From the NCBI GenBank assembly GCA_002723255.1, contig PBNW01000018.1, forward strand, positions 1-64,000: a stretch of DNA of 64,000 bases. Direction: 5' to 3'. Made by a program: the position numbers and the translations under genes. Positions within the stretch are counted from its first letter, which is position 1. Each line of letters starts with the position of its first letter. This DNA comes from Pelagibacterium sp. (GTDB lineage Bacteria; Pseudomonadota; Alphaproteobacteria; Rhizobiales; Devosiaceae). The notes below the pieces were generated by a model, which was not told where the DNA came from, did not search any database, and saw only the letters and a program-made list of their open reading frames with translations. Of this stretch, positions 30,391-41,286 are shown piece by piece.

Positions 30391-30509
30391 GGCTGACCGT
30401 GGATACCGCTATTTTTCGCGCTCTTGGCACGATGGCGCGGCCCGTCACAGAACAAAAGGATGGTCGCGACGACACCGGCCGGCTTGCCCAGCGAAGGACC
30501 GCGCCATGA
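30387..30509 (+). CDS. Possible 40-aa ORF bridging urtB and urtC
   Basis: ATG 30387 overlaps the urtB stop (ATGA) and its own TGA overlaps the urtC ATG at 30506 (ATGA), filling the whole 115-base gap. The product would begin MRLTVDTAIFRALG and is basic, with no known domain. The double coupling is neat, but GGAGG is only one base from the start, and the frame could be chance. It may act mainly to carry ribosomes from urtB to urtC. Confidence 0.35.
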   Translation: MRLTVDTAIFRALGTMARPVTEQKDGRDDTGRLAQRRTAP

Positions 30510-31729
30510 TAACCGGCAAGATCTTTGAAAAGCTCGGAGCGAAGGCCGTCTGGGTGGTCGCCATATTGCTGGTCGTAGCCATCGCAGTTCCCCTTTCCAA
30601 CCTGATGCTCCAGACCGGTCATCCCTTGCGGGTACCCAATTATCTCGTGCCCTTGATGGGCAAATACCTGACCTATGCAACGCTCGCGCTGGCGCTCGAT
30701 CTGGTCTGGGGCTATTGCGGCATTCTTTCTCTCGGACACGGTGCATTCTTTGGGCTGGGCGGCTATGCCATGGGCATGTACCTGATGCGCCAGATCGGCG
30801 ACCGGGGTGTCTATGGCAATCCTGTGCTGCCCGACTTCATGGTGTTTCTGAACTATTCCGAGTTGCCCTGGTACTGGCAGGGGTTCGATATGTTCTGGTT
30901 CGCCCTTGTCATGATGGCGTTCGTGCCGGGACTTTTGGGGTTCGTCTTTGGCTGGTTCGCGTTTCGCAGCCGGGTGACGGGGGTCTATCTTTCGATCATC
31001 ACCCAGGCACTGACCTACGCGTTGATGCTGGCGTTTTTCCGCAACGACATGGGATTTGGCGGCAACAACGGGCTCACCGACTTCCGCGAAATACTGGGCG
31101 CGCCGATCTCGGCGGCCGGCACGCGCGCCAGCCTTTTCGCTGCCTCTGCGATCCTTCTGGCGCTGTGCTTTACCCTGTGCTCGCTGATTGTTCGCTCAAA
31201 GCTCGGCAAGGTCATGGTTGCGGTGCGCGATGCGGAAAGCCGGACGCGGTTCATCGGGTACCGGGTGGAAAACGTCAAACTCTTCGCCTTTACCGTCTCG
31301 GCGGTGATGGCCGGGCTTGCCGGGGCCCTCTATGTGCCGCAGGTGGGGATCATCAATCCTGGAGAATTTGCACCGGCCAACTCCATCGAAGTGGTGATCT
31401 GGACGGCTGTGGGCGGGCGCGGGACGCTTGTCGGACCGATCATCGGCGCGGTGATCGTCAATGCCGCAAAGTCCTACTTCACCGGCACGTTCGCCGATTT
31501 GTGGCTGTTTATCCTGGGCGGCATGTTCGTGTTCGTGACGCTGTTCATGCCAAAGGGGATCGTGGGGATCTGCACATCGGTCTGGACGGCACTCAAGCAG
31601 CGCCGTGCCTCCGATACTTTCGAAAAAGGCGCCGGGCCCGCACCGGGACCGGTATTGGACGATGCACCTGTCGAAAGCCATGAACACGACCAGACGCCCC
31701 ACGGCGCAAGACCCTCTCCGGCGGAGTAA
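30506..31729 (+). CDS. urtC: Urea ABC transporter, permease UrtC
   Basis: 407 residues, LivM-like. About ten membrane segments, with LALDLVWGYCGILSLGHGAFFGLGGY, GVYLSIITQALTYALMLAFFRNDMGFGGNNGLT and VAVRDAESRTRFIGYRVENVK, the GNNGLTDF signature of UrtC. A charged hydrophilic tail of ~45 residues ends the protein. AAGGA lies eight bases before ATG 30506. Confidence 0.96.
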   Translation: MITGKIFEKLGAKAVWVVAILLVVAIAVPLSNLMLQTGHPLRVPNYLVPLMGKYLTYATLALALDLVWGYCGILSLGHGAFFGLGGYAMGMYLMRQIGDRGVYGNPVLPDFMVFLNYSELPWYWQGFDMFWFALVMMAFVPGLLGFVFGWFAFRSRVTGVYLSIITQALTYALMLAFFRNDMGFGGNNGLTDFREILGAPISAAGTRASLFAASAILLALCFTLCSLIVRSKLGKVMVAVRDAESRTRFIGYRVENVKLFAFTVSAVMAGLAGALYVPQVGIINPGEFAPANSIEVVIWTAVGGRGTLVGPIIGAVIVNAAKSYFTGTFADLWLFILGGMFVFVTLFMPKGIVGICTSVWTALKQRRASDTFEKGAGPAPGPVLDDAPVESHEHDQTPHGARPSPAE

Positions 31730-31733
31730 GCAA

Positions 31734-32489
31734 ATGGTTGATACACTGCGCGAAGGATCGCTCCTTTATCTCGACGGCGTCACCGTTTCCTTTGACGGGT
31801 TCAAGGCGCTCAACTCGCTCTCGCTGCTCGTCAAGCGCGACGATTTGCAGGCCATTATCGGCCCCAATGGTGCGGGCAAGACGACGATGATGGACATAAT
31901 TACCGGCAAGACGCGCCCCGATACCGGGGAAGTGTTTTTCGAGGGATCGGTTGACCTAACCAAAAAGGATGAAACCGAAATCGCCAATCTGGGGATCGGA
32001 CGCAAATTTCAGAAGCCGACGGTGTTTGAGAGCCATACGGTCTGGGACAATATCGAACTGGCACTCAAAAAGCCGCGCGGGGTGTTTTCGTCCTGGCTCT
32101 ACACTCGCGATGCGACGGACACGAACCATATAGCGGAGATACTGGACACTGTGCGGCTCACTCACCGGAAGGATGAATACGCTGCCAACCTTTCTCACGG
32201 TCAAAAACAATGGCTTGAGATCGGCATGCTGCTCGCCCAGGATCCCAAGCTGCTGCTGGTCGATGAGCCGGTGGCCGGCATGACCGACTCGGAAACCGAG
32301 GAAACCTCGAAATTGCTGAAGTCGATTTCCAAACATCACTCTGTGGTGGTGGTGGAACACGACATGAGCTTTGTGCGCGATCTCGACTGCAGGGTGACGT
32401 GTCTTGCCGAAGGCTCCGTGCTTGCGCAGGGTTCGCTCGAACATGTCTCGGCCGATCCGCTGGTCATCGAACGCTACCTGGGACGCTGA
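31734..32489 (+). CDS. urtD: Urea ABC transporter, ATPase UrtD
   Basis: 251 residues, LivG-like ATPase: Walker A GPNGAGKTTMMD, Q-loop IGRKFQKPTVFESHTVWDN (typical of UrtD), signature LSHGQKQWLEIGMLLA, Walker B LLLVDEPVAGMTDSE, and switch His in VVVEHDMSFV. GGAG precedes ATG 31734. Drives urea import with UrtE. Confidence 0.97.
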   Translation: MVDTLREGSLLYLDGVTVSFDGFKALNSLSLLVKRDDLQAIIGPNGAGKTTMMDIITGKTRPDTGEVFFEGSVDLTKKDETEIANLGIGRKFQKPTVFESHTVWDNIELALKKPRGVFSSWLYTRDATDTNHIAEILDTVRLTHRKDEYAANLSHGQKQWLEIGMLLAQDPKLLLVDEPVAGMTDSETEETSKLLKSISKHHSVVVVEHDMSFVRDLDCRVTCLAEGSVLAQGSLEHVSADPLVIERYLGR

Positions 32490-32490
32490 A

Positions 32491-33192
32491 ATGACGACAC
32501 TGACCGTTACCGATGTCGATCTGCATTATGGCGCCGCGCAGGCGCTCAAGACAGTTTCGATCACCGCCCAGCCCAACAAGATCACCTCTGTCCTGGGGCG
32601 CAACGGGGTGGGAAAATCCTCGCTGTTGCGCGCGATCACGGGAACACACCCGATTACTGGCGGCACGATCCGGTTCGAAGAATTCGAACTCAAGAAAATT
32701 CCGCCCTATACGCGGGCCCGAATGGGCATCGGCTATGTACCGCAGGGGCGCGAGATCTTTCCGCTGCTTACCGTCAAGGAAAACCTGCTTACAGGCTACG
32801 CGCCGCTCAAGCCCAAGGATCGTTCGATTCCCGACACGATCTTTGAGCTCTTTCCCGTGCTCAAAACCATGCTGAGCCGAAGGGGGGGCGACCTTTCGGG
32901 CGGGCAGCAGCAGCAATTGGCCATAGGGCGGGCGCTGGTGACCCGCCCCAGCCTTCTGGTCCTCGATGAGCCCACCGAAGGGATACAGCCCTCGATCATC
33001 AAGGATATCGGGCGGGCATTGCAGTTTTTGCGCGATGAGATGGGCATGACCATCCTTTTGGTCGAACAGTATCTCGATTTCTGCCGCGAATTGAGTGACC
33101 ATATCTATGTCATGGATCGAGGAGAGATCATGCACGAGGGCCCCGCCTCCGATCTCGACGATCCCAACGTCAAACGGCATTTGATGGTCTGA
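32491..33192 (+). CDS. urtE: Urea ABC transporter, ATPase UrtE
   Basis: 233 residues, LivF-like: LHYGAAQALKTVSI, Walker A GRNGVGKSSLLRAI, YVPQGREIFPLLTVKENL, signature LSGGQQQQLAIGRALV, Walker B LLVLDEPTEGIQPS and EQYLDFCREL. Its stop overlaps the ureD start by one base (TGATG), coupling urea import to urease assembly. Confidence 0.97.
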   Translation: MTTLTVTDVDLHYGAAQALKTVSITAQPNKITSVLGRNGVGKSSLLRAITGTHPITGGTIRFEEFELKKIPPYTRARMGIGYVPQGREIFPLLTVKENLLTGYAPLKPKDRSIPDTIFELFPVLKTMLSRRGGDLSGGQQQQLAIGRALVTRPSLLVLDEPTEGIQPSIIKDIGRALQFLRDEMGMTILLVEQYLDFCRELSDHIYVMDRGEIMHEGPASDLDDPNVKRHLMV

Positions 33193-34028
33193 TGCTCGAA
33201 AGTCCGGTTTTCCAGGGTGGTACGCCCCGGTTGCAACGCGCCGAAGGCGAGGGCCGCGTCACGATCAAGGCGCGCGACGGCTTGTCGGTACTCGATACGC
33301 TTTATCAGTACGGCTGCGGCAAGATCCGAATACCCAAGGCCTACGGCAACTGGCTTGAAGCCGTGCTGATCAATACATCCGGGGGCTTGACCGGCGGCGA
33401 CAGGATGGCCTGGTCGGCGACGGCTGCCGCAAACACCCATCTGGCCATCACCACGCAGGCGTGCGAGCGCATCTATCGTTCGACCGGCGGAGCGGCGCGC
33501 GTTACCACCACGCTGTCTGTTGAGCCGGGAGCCCGGCTCGACTGGCTGCCGCAGGAAACGATTGTGTTCGACGGCTCGGAGCTGGAGCGGACAATTGACG
33601 TCGATATGGCAAGAGATGCGACATTCCTCGGGCTTGAAGTGGTCATTCTCGGTCGCGAGGCACATGGGGAAGATGCCGTTTCGGCAATGATTTCGGATCG
33701 TTGGCGCGTGCGGCGTGATGGCGAACTCATCCACGCCGAGGCTGCCCGGCTCGATGCGCACGATATGCCGGCACGGGCCAACAGCGCTCTTCTGCAGGGC
33801 GCACGGGCTTATGGAACGCTGTGCTATATCGCAAAGGATGCAGAGCGGCGGGTTGAACATCTCAAGGCCCTGATCGCCGATCACCCCACTGCCGGGGTAT
33901 CGCGTATCGGGGAGAAAATCGTGCTGCGCGCGACGGGTCGGTCAGGCTATCATCTGCGCAAAATCATCATGCCGGCAATCGCGGCGCTTTCAGGAGCCGG
34001 GGCCGTTCCCAAGCTCTGGTCACTCTAA
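33192..34028 (+). CDS. ureD: Urease accessory protein UreD
   Basis: 278 residues with UreD motifs [36 protein letters not shown] and [16 protein letters not shown]. UreD binds apo-urease and, with UreF and UreG, forms the nickel-delivery complex. First urease gene, directly coupled to urtE. Confidence 0.96.
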   Translation: MLESPVFQGGTPRLQRAEGEGRVTIKARDGLSVLDTLYQYGCGKIRIPKAYGNWLEAVLINTSGGLTGGDRMAWSATAAANTHLAITTQACERIYRSTGGAARVTTTLSVEPGARLDWLPQETIVFDGSELERTIDVDMARDATFLGLEVVILGREAHGEDAVSAMISDRWRVRRDGELIHAEAARLDAHDMPARANSALLQGARAYGTLCYIAKDAERRVEHLKALIADHPTAGVSRIGEKIVLRATGRSGYHLRKIIMPAIAALSGAGAVPKLWSL

Positions 34029-34041
34029 AAGGGGCGGCAAC

Positions 34042-34344
34042 ATGAACCTCACACCGCGGGAAAAAGACAAGCTGCTGGTCTCGATGGCCGCCATGGTGGC
34101 GCGGCGACGGCTCGAGCGCGGCGTCAAGCTCAACCATCCTGAGGCGATCGCACTGATTACCGATTTCGTTGTCGAGGGCGCCCGCGACGGTCGTCCGGTC
34201 TCTGAACTGATGGAAGCGGGCGCGCATGTCATTTCGCGCGATCAGGTGATGGAGGGCATTGCCGAGATGATCAATGACATCCAGGTCGAAGCAACTTTTC
34301 CGGACGGGACCAAACTGGTCACCGTCCATTCTCCCATTCGCTAA
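34042..34344 (+). CDS. ureA: Urease gamma subunit
   Basis: 100 residues, the standard length: [41 protein letters not shown] and [18 protein letters not shown]. Smallest structural subunit of urease. AAAGGGG precedes the ATG. Confidence 0.98.
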   Translation: MNLTPREKDKLLVSMAAMVARRRLERGVKLNHPEAIALITDFVVEGARDGRPVSELMEAGAHVISRDQVMEGIAEMINDIQVEATFPDGTKLVTVHSPIR

Positions 34345-34356
34345 GGAGCCCACCTC

Positions 34357-34947
34357 ATGCTCAGACGTCTTTTTACGGCCCTCGTGCTTATTGTTGCCGG
34401 CACGGCGCCCGCCTTTGCCCATCTCGATCCTCTTGAACACGGCTCGTTTGCAGCCGGGTTTACCCACCCCCTGTTTGGACTCGATCATATCCTGGCCATG
34501 GTCGCCGTGGGCCTATGGGCCGCCTCGGTTGGCGGCAAGGCGTTGTGGGCGGTACCGGCCGCCTTTGTCGGCACAATGGCGGTCGGGTTCGGCGCGGCAC
34601 TGGTTGGAATGCCGCTCCCGTTCGTCGAGCCGGTCATTCTGGCTTCGGTAATTTTTATCGGCATCATGGTGGCCCTCGCCCTGCCGTTGCCGGCAATTGG
34701 CGTCGGCGCCGTTGTTGCCTTCTTTGCACTGTTTCACGGCCACGCGCATGGTGGGGAAATGGGTGAGGCTGGCGCATTCGGTTATGCTGGCGGCTTTCTT
34801 GTCGCCACGGCGTTGCTTCACGCGGTTGGCGTTGCGCTGGGCGTCGGTCTTGGCCGGGCTCTGGCGACGACGCGCGGTGCCATCGGTACACGGATCGCAG
34901 GCGGTTTGACGGCGCTTGGCGGGCTATGGCTGGTTATCGCAGGTTAA
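34357..34947 (+). CDS. HupE/UreJ family protein (probable nickel permease)
   Basis: 196 residues with a signal peptide (TAPAFAH) and six membrane segments. The family core is [20 protein letters not shown], and a His-rich motif follows ([12 protein letters not shown]). HupE/UreJ proteins are nickel transporters found in hydrogenase and urease clusters. Lying between ureA and ureB, it most likely supplies Ni2+ for urease. Confidence 0.9.
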   Translation: MLRRLFTALVLIVAGTAPAFAHLDPLEHGSFAAGFTHPLFGLDHILAMVAVGLWAASVGGKALWAVPAAFVGTMAVGFGAALVGMPLPFVEPVILASVIFIGIMVALALPLPAIGVGAVVAFFALFHGHAHGGEMGEAGAFGYAGGFLVATALLHAVGVALGVGLGRALATTRGAIGTRIAGGLTALGGLWLVIAG

Positions 34948-34957
34948 GGACAGCGAC

Positions 34958-35269
34958 ATGATCCCAGGCGAAATCATCCCCAAACCCGGCGACATCGAAC
35001 TCAATGCGGGACGCGAGACCGTGACGCTCGAGGTTGCCAACACCGGAGACCGACCCATCCAGGTGGGTAGCCACTACCATTTTTTTGAAACCAACGCCGG
35101 GCTGGCCTTCGAAAGAGAGCGCACACGCGGCATGCGGCTCGATATTGCGGCGGGTACGGCCGTGCGGTTCGAGCCGGGTCAAACCCGTGAGGTGACCCTT
35201 GTCGCGCTGGACGGCGACCGCCGGATCTTCGGATTTCGCCAGATGGTCATGGGTTCGCTGGACAGATGA
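34958..35269 (+). CDS. ureB: Urease beta subunit
   Basis: 103 residues: [39 protein letters not shown] and [18 protein letters not shown], all canonical. AAGGA seven bases before ATG 34958. It is separated from ureC by an opposite-strand gene, which is unusual. Confidence 0.97.
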   Translation: MIPGEIIPKPGDIELNAGRETVTLEVANTGDRPIQVGSHYHFFETNAGLAFERERTRGMRLDIAAGTAVRFEPGQTREVTLVALDGDRRIFGFRQMVMGSLDR

Positions 35270-35301
35270 TATGACTGCGGCCGGCATTTTCCATTGCGGG
35301 C

Positions 35302-35334
35302 AAAAAAAGAGGCGAGGTGCCTTGGCACCCCGCC
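35302..35334 (-). terminator. Rho-independent terminator of the acidic exported protein gene
   Basis: On the minus strand GGCG-G-GGTGC pairs with GCACC-T-CGCC around CAAG and is followed by TCTTTTTTT. It stops the minus-strand transcript just before it would run into ureB as antisense. Confidence 0.85.
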
Positions 35335-35357
35335 CCCTAACATTTTCAAGTCGACGC

Positions 35358-36035
35358 TTATTGCGCCGCTTCACCTTCGACAGAGGCATCCGCTTCGGCC
35401 TCCCCTTCAACGCTCATGTCAGATTCCATGGCATCGTCGGCAAGTCCGGCGTCTTCAGCCGCTTCGGCTTCAGCCGAACTCTGGCTGTCGACAAAGACCG
35501 TCAGCGAACCATCGGCCTGGGTCCAGACGGCGAGAACTTCGCTTTCGGTATAGCCTTCGGCTTCGAGAGCAGCCGTGATGTCGGCATTACCCGAGATATT
35601 GGACTGCAGAAGGTCGATATCGGCCTCGAAGTCGGCACGCGACTCCGCGAAAGCGTCGGCGGTAAATTCACCGTCCTCGCCGAGCGAGGAGATTTCAACG
35701 ATTTCGATATCGGTATCCGCAGTCACAGCCGAGAAGTCGGCAGTGCCGGCGCCATGGATCGCATCGTCGAGATCGGCGTAGGTGTAAGCACCAGCCGAAG
35801 CATCGGCATCCACGCCAACGCTTGTTTCACCGGCGCCTTCAGCAGGCATGCCGGCGTCCACGCCAACATCAACGCCGGCATCGGCTCCAACATCGGCGTT
35901 AGCGTCTTCGCCACCCAGTTCGGTCTGGACGCCACCGTCAAGGGTGACACCAGCGTCAGCGTCCTGGGCCATGGCTGCAAGCGGCATCGACAGAGTCAGA
36001 GCCGTGCCAAGAGCAAGAGCAGAGAGCTTATTCAT
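35358..36035 (-). CDS. Very acidic exported protein of unknown function
   Basis: 225 residues. A clean signal peptide (MNKLSALALGTALTLSMPLAAMAQ) precedes an Asp/Ala/Gly/Val-rich low-complexity region with repeated DAGVDVG-type units (residues ~25-80), a short mixed middle region (YTYADLDDAIHGAG... and GYTESEVLAVWTQADGSLTVFVD, possibly folded) and an Ala/Glu-rich acidic tail. The start at 36035 has GGAG upstream; ATG 36041 is too close. It lies antisense between ureB and ureC with its own terminator. A halotolerance-type acidic secreted protein or a periplasmic ion binder are possibilities; function unknown. Confidence 0.8.
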   Translation of the reverse strand: MNKLSALALGTALTLSMPLAAMAQDADAGVTLDGGVQTELGGEDANADVGADAGVDVGVDAGMPAEGAGETSVGVDADASAGAYTYADLDDAIHGAGTADFSAVTADTDIEIVEISSLGEDGEFTADAFAESRADFEADIDLLQSNISGNADITAALEAEGYTESEVLAVWTQADGSLTVFVDSQSSAEAEAAEDAGLADDAMESDMSVEGEAEADASVEGEAAQ

Positions 36036-36193
36036 TTTCATTCTCCGTTTGAGTTCGGTTTTACCGCCCCTCTGGAGCCTACAAACGAGCAAACGGGCTG
36101 GCGGTTGCATTTTGTTTAGAGGCAATCGGACGCATTCAAATTGGACCACGCCTGACCAAGAGGCTGAACTTTACCTTTGACGAGGAGCAGATA

Positions 36194-37906
<1,713 letters not shown>

Positions 37907-37914
37907 GGCGCGTC

Positions 37915-37933
37915 GGAAGGCATCTGGCCTTCC
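37915..37933. terminator. Hairpin after ureC
   Basis: GGAAGGC and GCCTTCC pair around ATCTG, nine bases after the ureC stop. No T run; partial attenuation before azlC is possible. Confidence 0.4.
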
Positions 37934-37955
37934 AACAGGATCGGTCCTATAGAGG

Positions 37956-38681
37956 GTGGCACTGTCCATCGTCTATGACTTTCTGATGTCCTCTCCCCTT
38001 GCCAGCTTCCGCTCCGGCGCCCGCGCGTCAACGCCCATAGCCATCGGTTATGTGCTGGTCGGCATTGCGTTCGGCATCGCCGCGATCAAGGCTGGGTTTT
38101 CTGCGCTCGAGGCCATCATGCTCTCGGCGATCGTCTATGCGGGGGCGAGCCAGTTTCTGGTTCTGGCGCTTGTCGGTGCGGGCGCGCCGATCCTGATCAC
38201 CGCACTTTCGATCATCGCCACCAATCTGCGGCATGTCTTTTACGGTCCGGCCATCCTTGAAGCGGCTCGGGACCGAGCAACCCGGCGTCATGCCTGGGCG
38301 TGGAGCTTTTTCCTTTCCGACGGCGCGTTCGGGTCGGCAATTATTGCGCTCAATCGAACAAAGGATCACTTTTCGCCGCGCTTCATGTTCGGCATCGCCG
38401 CGGGCCCCTATCTTTCCTGGGTGACCGGGACAGCGATCGGAGCCCTGCTGGGCACATCGCTTGCGGCCTGGCCAGCGGTCGATGCAGCCATGGGCTTTCT
38501 GATGCCGGCGCTGTTTCTGGCCATGGTGCTTTCGCTTCTCACCAAAGAGCACATCCCCGTGGTGATCGTTACCGCGTGCGTCACGCTTCCGCTGATTGTC
38601 CTGATTTCACCCACCGTCGGAATATTGGGTGGGATGATCTTTGGCGCCTTGTCGAGTCTTGTGATCCGGAGACGGACATGA
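37956..38681 (+). CDS. azlC: AzlC family branched-chain amino acid exporter subunit
   Basis: About 241 residues (GTG 37956) or 231 (ATG 37986); neither has a clear ribosome binding site. Membrane protein with the AzlC core GYVLVGIAFGIAAIKAGFS, SAIVYAGASQFLVLAL and NLRHVFYGPAIL. With AzlD it exports branched-chain amino acids or related compounds. Its presence between ureC and ureEFG is noteworthy. Confidence 0.9.
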   Translation: MALSIVYDFLMSSPLASFRSGARASTPIAIGYVLVGIAFGIAAIKAGFSALEAIMLSAIVYAGASQFLVLALVGAGAPILITALSIIATNLRHVFYGPAILEAARDRATRRHAWAWSFFLSDGAFGSAIIALNRTKDHFSPRFMFGIAAGPYLSWVTGTAIGALLGTSLAAWPAVDAAMGFLMPALFLAMVLSLLTKEHIPVVIVTACVTLPLIVLISPTVGILGGMIFGALSSLVIRRRT

Positions 38682-38998
38682 ACACCGAGTTTTTGATCAT
38701 CACATTGCTGGTCGGGCTGGGGACCTGGATGCTGCGTTTTTTGCCGACGCGGTTCATGCGTGGCACGGGTGATCCCGATGCGCCACTGAGCCGGTTCTTG
38801 TCGGCAACCGGACCGGCGGCTATCGCTGCGCTTTATGTCGGCGCGATCCTACCCATGCTCTCGCCCGATCTGCACGCCATTGCACCGCTCGTTGGGGGCT
38901 CGGGGGCGGTGATTGCCATCTATTTCTGGTGTCGCGATGTTTCGCTGGCAACGCTTGGTGGAGCCATCGTCTATGGGCTGGTCTTTGCCATAGTGTGA
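38678..38998 (+). CDS. azlD: AzlD family branched-chain amino acid exporter subunit
   Basis: 106 residues, four membrane segments: LLVGLGTWMLRFLPTRFM, SRFLSATGPAAIAALYVGAIL and GGSGAVIAIYFWCRD. It overlaps azlC by four bases (ATGA), as is usual for the pair. Confidence 0.9.
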   Translation: MNTEFLIITLLVGLGTWMLRFLPTRFMRGTGDPDAPLSRFLSATGPAAIAALYVGAILPMLSPDLHAIAPLVGGSGAVIAIYFWCRDVSLATLGGAIVYGLVFAIV

Positions 38999-39069
38999 CC
39001 GGACCGGTCATGGTGCTGCCCGGAATCCGATGTTAGGTTTGATCCGCTAAATCTTAGAGGAGGCCGCCC

Positions 39070-39447
39070 ATGAAGTCCTTTGTATTCGCCGCTTGTCTGG
39101 CTCTTGCCGCGTTGCCCGCCAGTGCCGTGGAAACCTCAATGCAGTTCGTTCTCGAATTCGAGGGCAACGCGCAACGCGATGTGATGACCTATCAGTGCGA
39201 CGGGATCGATGAACCGATGAGTGTGCAATACATCAATGCCCATCCGACCTTTCTTGCCATTGTGCCGATCGAGGGCGAGGACATGATTTTCGTCAACGTC
39301 ATCTCCGCCTCGGGTGCGCGTTATGTTTCAGGGCAATACGAATGGTGGTCGCGCGGCAATGAGGCAATGTTCACCGACATCATGGAGGGCACCGAGGAGG
39401 CCGAGGCCGAACCGGTGACCTGTCACGCGGCTCAGGACATTCCGTGA
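39070..39447 (+). CDS. Exported MliC-like (C-type lysozyme inhibitor) domain protein
   Basis: 125 residues: signal peptide (MKSFVFAACLALAALPASA), then a small beta domain with TYQCDGIDEPMSVQYIN, SGARYVSGQYEWWSRGNEAM and a second Cys near the end. The C-D-G start and SGARY...WW.G.EA signature are those of MliC/PliC lysozyme inhibitors. AGGAGG upstream. It is embedded in the urease cluster between azlD and ureE. Confidence 0.8.
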   Translation: MKSFVFAACLALAALPASAVETSMQFVLEFEGNAQRDVMTYQCDGIDEPMSVQYINAHPTFLAIVPIEGEDMIFVNVISASGARYVSGQYEWWSRGNEAMFTDIMEGTEEAEAEPVTCHAAQDIP

Positions 39448-39507
39448 TCTCTGGCGTGTTTCTTGCATCGGATGCCATGACCGAAAAAGGCTTGCAAAGA
39501 GGATGGC

Positions 39508-39984
39508 ATGCGCGCGACAGGCGTTGAAACGAAAGGCAAATGGCAAGGGGCTCTTGCCGGGCGCGTTGAGCTGGCGCACGACCAGCGTGCGCTGCGCCGT
39601 AAGCTGGTGACACTCGATAACGGGCTCGATGTTCTTGTCGACCTGCCCCAAACCGTGGCGCTGGAAACCGGCGATGCATTGAAGCTCGAGGACGGGCGTT
39701 TCGCCGAAATCGTCGCGGCCAAAGAACCGCTCTATGCGATCACCGGCAACAGCACGACCCACCTTTCCCAATTGTGCTGGCATATCGGCAACCGGCACCT
39801 GCCCTGCCAGATTGAAGCGAAATCCGGCGTACCCCAACGACTTCTGATCGGACGCGACCACGTCATCAAGGACATGCTGGAAGGGCTGGGGGCAAAAGTC
39901 GCGGAGATCAACGCGCCGTTTTCGCCGCTGCGCGGTGCCTATTGGGGCCATGAGAACGGGAACGCGCATCATCACCATGGATGA
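39508..39984 (+). CDS. ureE: Urease accessory protein UreE
   Basis: 158 residues: DQRALRRKLVTLDNGLDVLVDLP shape of the N-terminal domain, then the metal-binding CWHIGNRHLPCQIE segment, and a short His-rich C-terminus (NAHHHHG). A nickel metallochaperone that hands Ni2+ to UreG. AGAGG five bases before ATG 39508; the last eight bases overlap ureF. Confidence 0.95.
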   Translation: MRATGVETKGKWQGALAGRVELAHDQRALRRKLVTLDNGLDVLVDLPQTVALETGDALKLEDGRFAEIVAAKEPLYAITGNSTTHLSQLCWHIGNRHLPCQIEAKSGVPQRLLIGRDHVIKDMLEGLGAKVAEINAPFSPLRGAYWGHENGNAHHHHG

Positions 39985-40657
39985 GCAGACCGCGCTGATC
40001 CGGCTGTTTTCCTGGCTCTCACCGGCGTTTCCCATCGGCGGGTTTGCCTATAGCCAGGGCCTTGAAACGGCCGTTGCCGATGGGCGCGTCGGCGATGGCG
40101 GTCAACTTTCCGATTGGATCGGCGGTCAGTTGCATCGCGGCAGCCTGCGCACCGATGCCTATTTTCTCGCCATCGCTGCCCGCGCGGTGACCACATGCGA
40201 CTGGACGGCGCTTGCCGAGGCCAATCAACTGTGTCTCGCCCTGCAAATATCGGCCGAGCGTGACAAGGAAACACGCGAACAGGCGCAATCTTTTCTCGAC
40301 GCGGCTTCCGCATGGCCAACGTCCACACCAAAAGAGCTCAGCGCCGTTTTCGAGCGACCCATGGCCCTGCCGATCGCCTTTGGCGCAACTGCTGGCCTGC
40401 ACCGCGTTTCACCGGGAGCGGCAATCGCTGGTTTTGCCAACAGCGCGGTGGCGCAACAGATTTCGGTCGGTGTCCGGCTCATTCCACTGGGGCAAACGGC
40501 GGGCCTTGCCGTTCAGGCGGGCCTGGAAGCAAAAATCGCGCAGCTGAGCACAGAGGCGCTCTCGGCCCAATTGACCGACATTTCGGGCTTGTCCTATGGC
40601 ACCGATATTGCAAGCCAGAAGCATGAAGACCTCAGGGTAAGGATTTTTCGATCATGA
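39977..40657 (+). CDS. ureF: Urease accessory protein UreF
   Basis: 226 residues: [20 protein letters not shown] and GLETAVADG at the N-terminus are diagnostic; C-terminal [14 protein letters not shown] is also typical. It is the adaptor between UreD-urease and UreG. Overlaps ureE by eight bases and ureG by four. Confidence 0.96.
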   Translation: MDEQTALIRLFSWLSPAFPIGGFAYSQGLETAVADGRVGDGGQLSDWIGGQLHRGSLRTDAYFLAIAARAVTTCDWTALAEANQLCLALQISAERDKETREQAQSFLDAASAWPTSTPKELSAVFERPMALPIAFGATAGLHRVSPGAAIAGFANSAVAQQISVGVRLIPLGQTAGLAVQAGLEAKIAQLSTEALSAQLTDISGLSYGTDIASQKHEDLRVRIFRS

Positions 40658-41286
40658 GTTCAAGAAACGGCCCGCTCCGTATCGGGATCGGGGGACCGGT
40701 GGGATCGGGCAAGACCACGCTCACCGAAAAACTCTGCAAGGCGCTGCGCGAGGATTATTCGGTGGGGGTGGTCACCAACGACATCTACACCAAGGAAGAC
40801 GCCATGATGCTGGCGCGCCTGCAGGCCCTCCCCGAAGAGCGGATCCTGGGGATCGAAACCGGCGGCTGCCCGCATACGGCGATCCGCGAAGATGCCTCGA
40901 TCAATCTGCGGGCCATCGCCGAGCTCAATGGGCGCATCCCCGACCTCGATATCGTCTTTATCGAATCGGGCGGCGACAATCTGGCAGCCACATTTTCTCC
41001 CGACCTCGCCGACATCACGCTCTATGTCATCTCGGTCTGCCAGGGAGAGGAAATCCCGCGCAAGGGCGGACCGGGCATTACGCGCTCGGACATGCTGGTC
41101 ATCAACAAGGCCGATCTGGCCCCTTATGTCGAAGTGGATCTGGGCGTGATGGAGGCCGATGCCCTCCGGATGCGCAACGGCCAGCCCCACGTGTTCACCG
41201 ACCTCAAGCGGGGTAAGGGGGTCGATGAAATCGTTGCGTTTCTTGAGCGTCACGGCGGGCTGGCCCGCACGCAAATTGCGCTTTAG
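40654..41286 (+). CDS. ureG: Urease accessory GTPase UreG
   Basis: 210 residues: P-loop [65 protein letters not shown] and NKADLAPYV. The Cys-Pro-His motif binds nickel. GTP hydrolysis drives nickel insertion into urease. Last gene of the urease cluster; its 3' end is overlapped by an opposite-strand DUF1127 gene. Confidence 0.98.
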   Translation: MSSRNGPLRIGIGGPVGSGKTTLTEKLCKALREDYSVGVVTNDIYTKEDAMMLARLQALPEERILGIETGGCPHTAIREDASINLRAIAELNGRIPDLDIVFIESGGDNLAATFSPDLADITLYVISVCQGEEIPRKGGPGITRSDMLVINKADLAPYVEVDLGVMEADALRMRNGQPHVFTDLKRGKGVDEIVAFLERHGGLARTQIAL

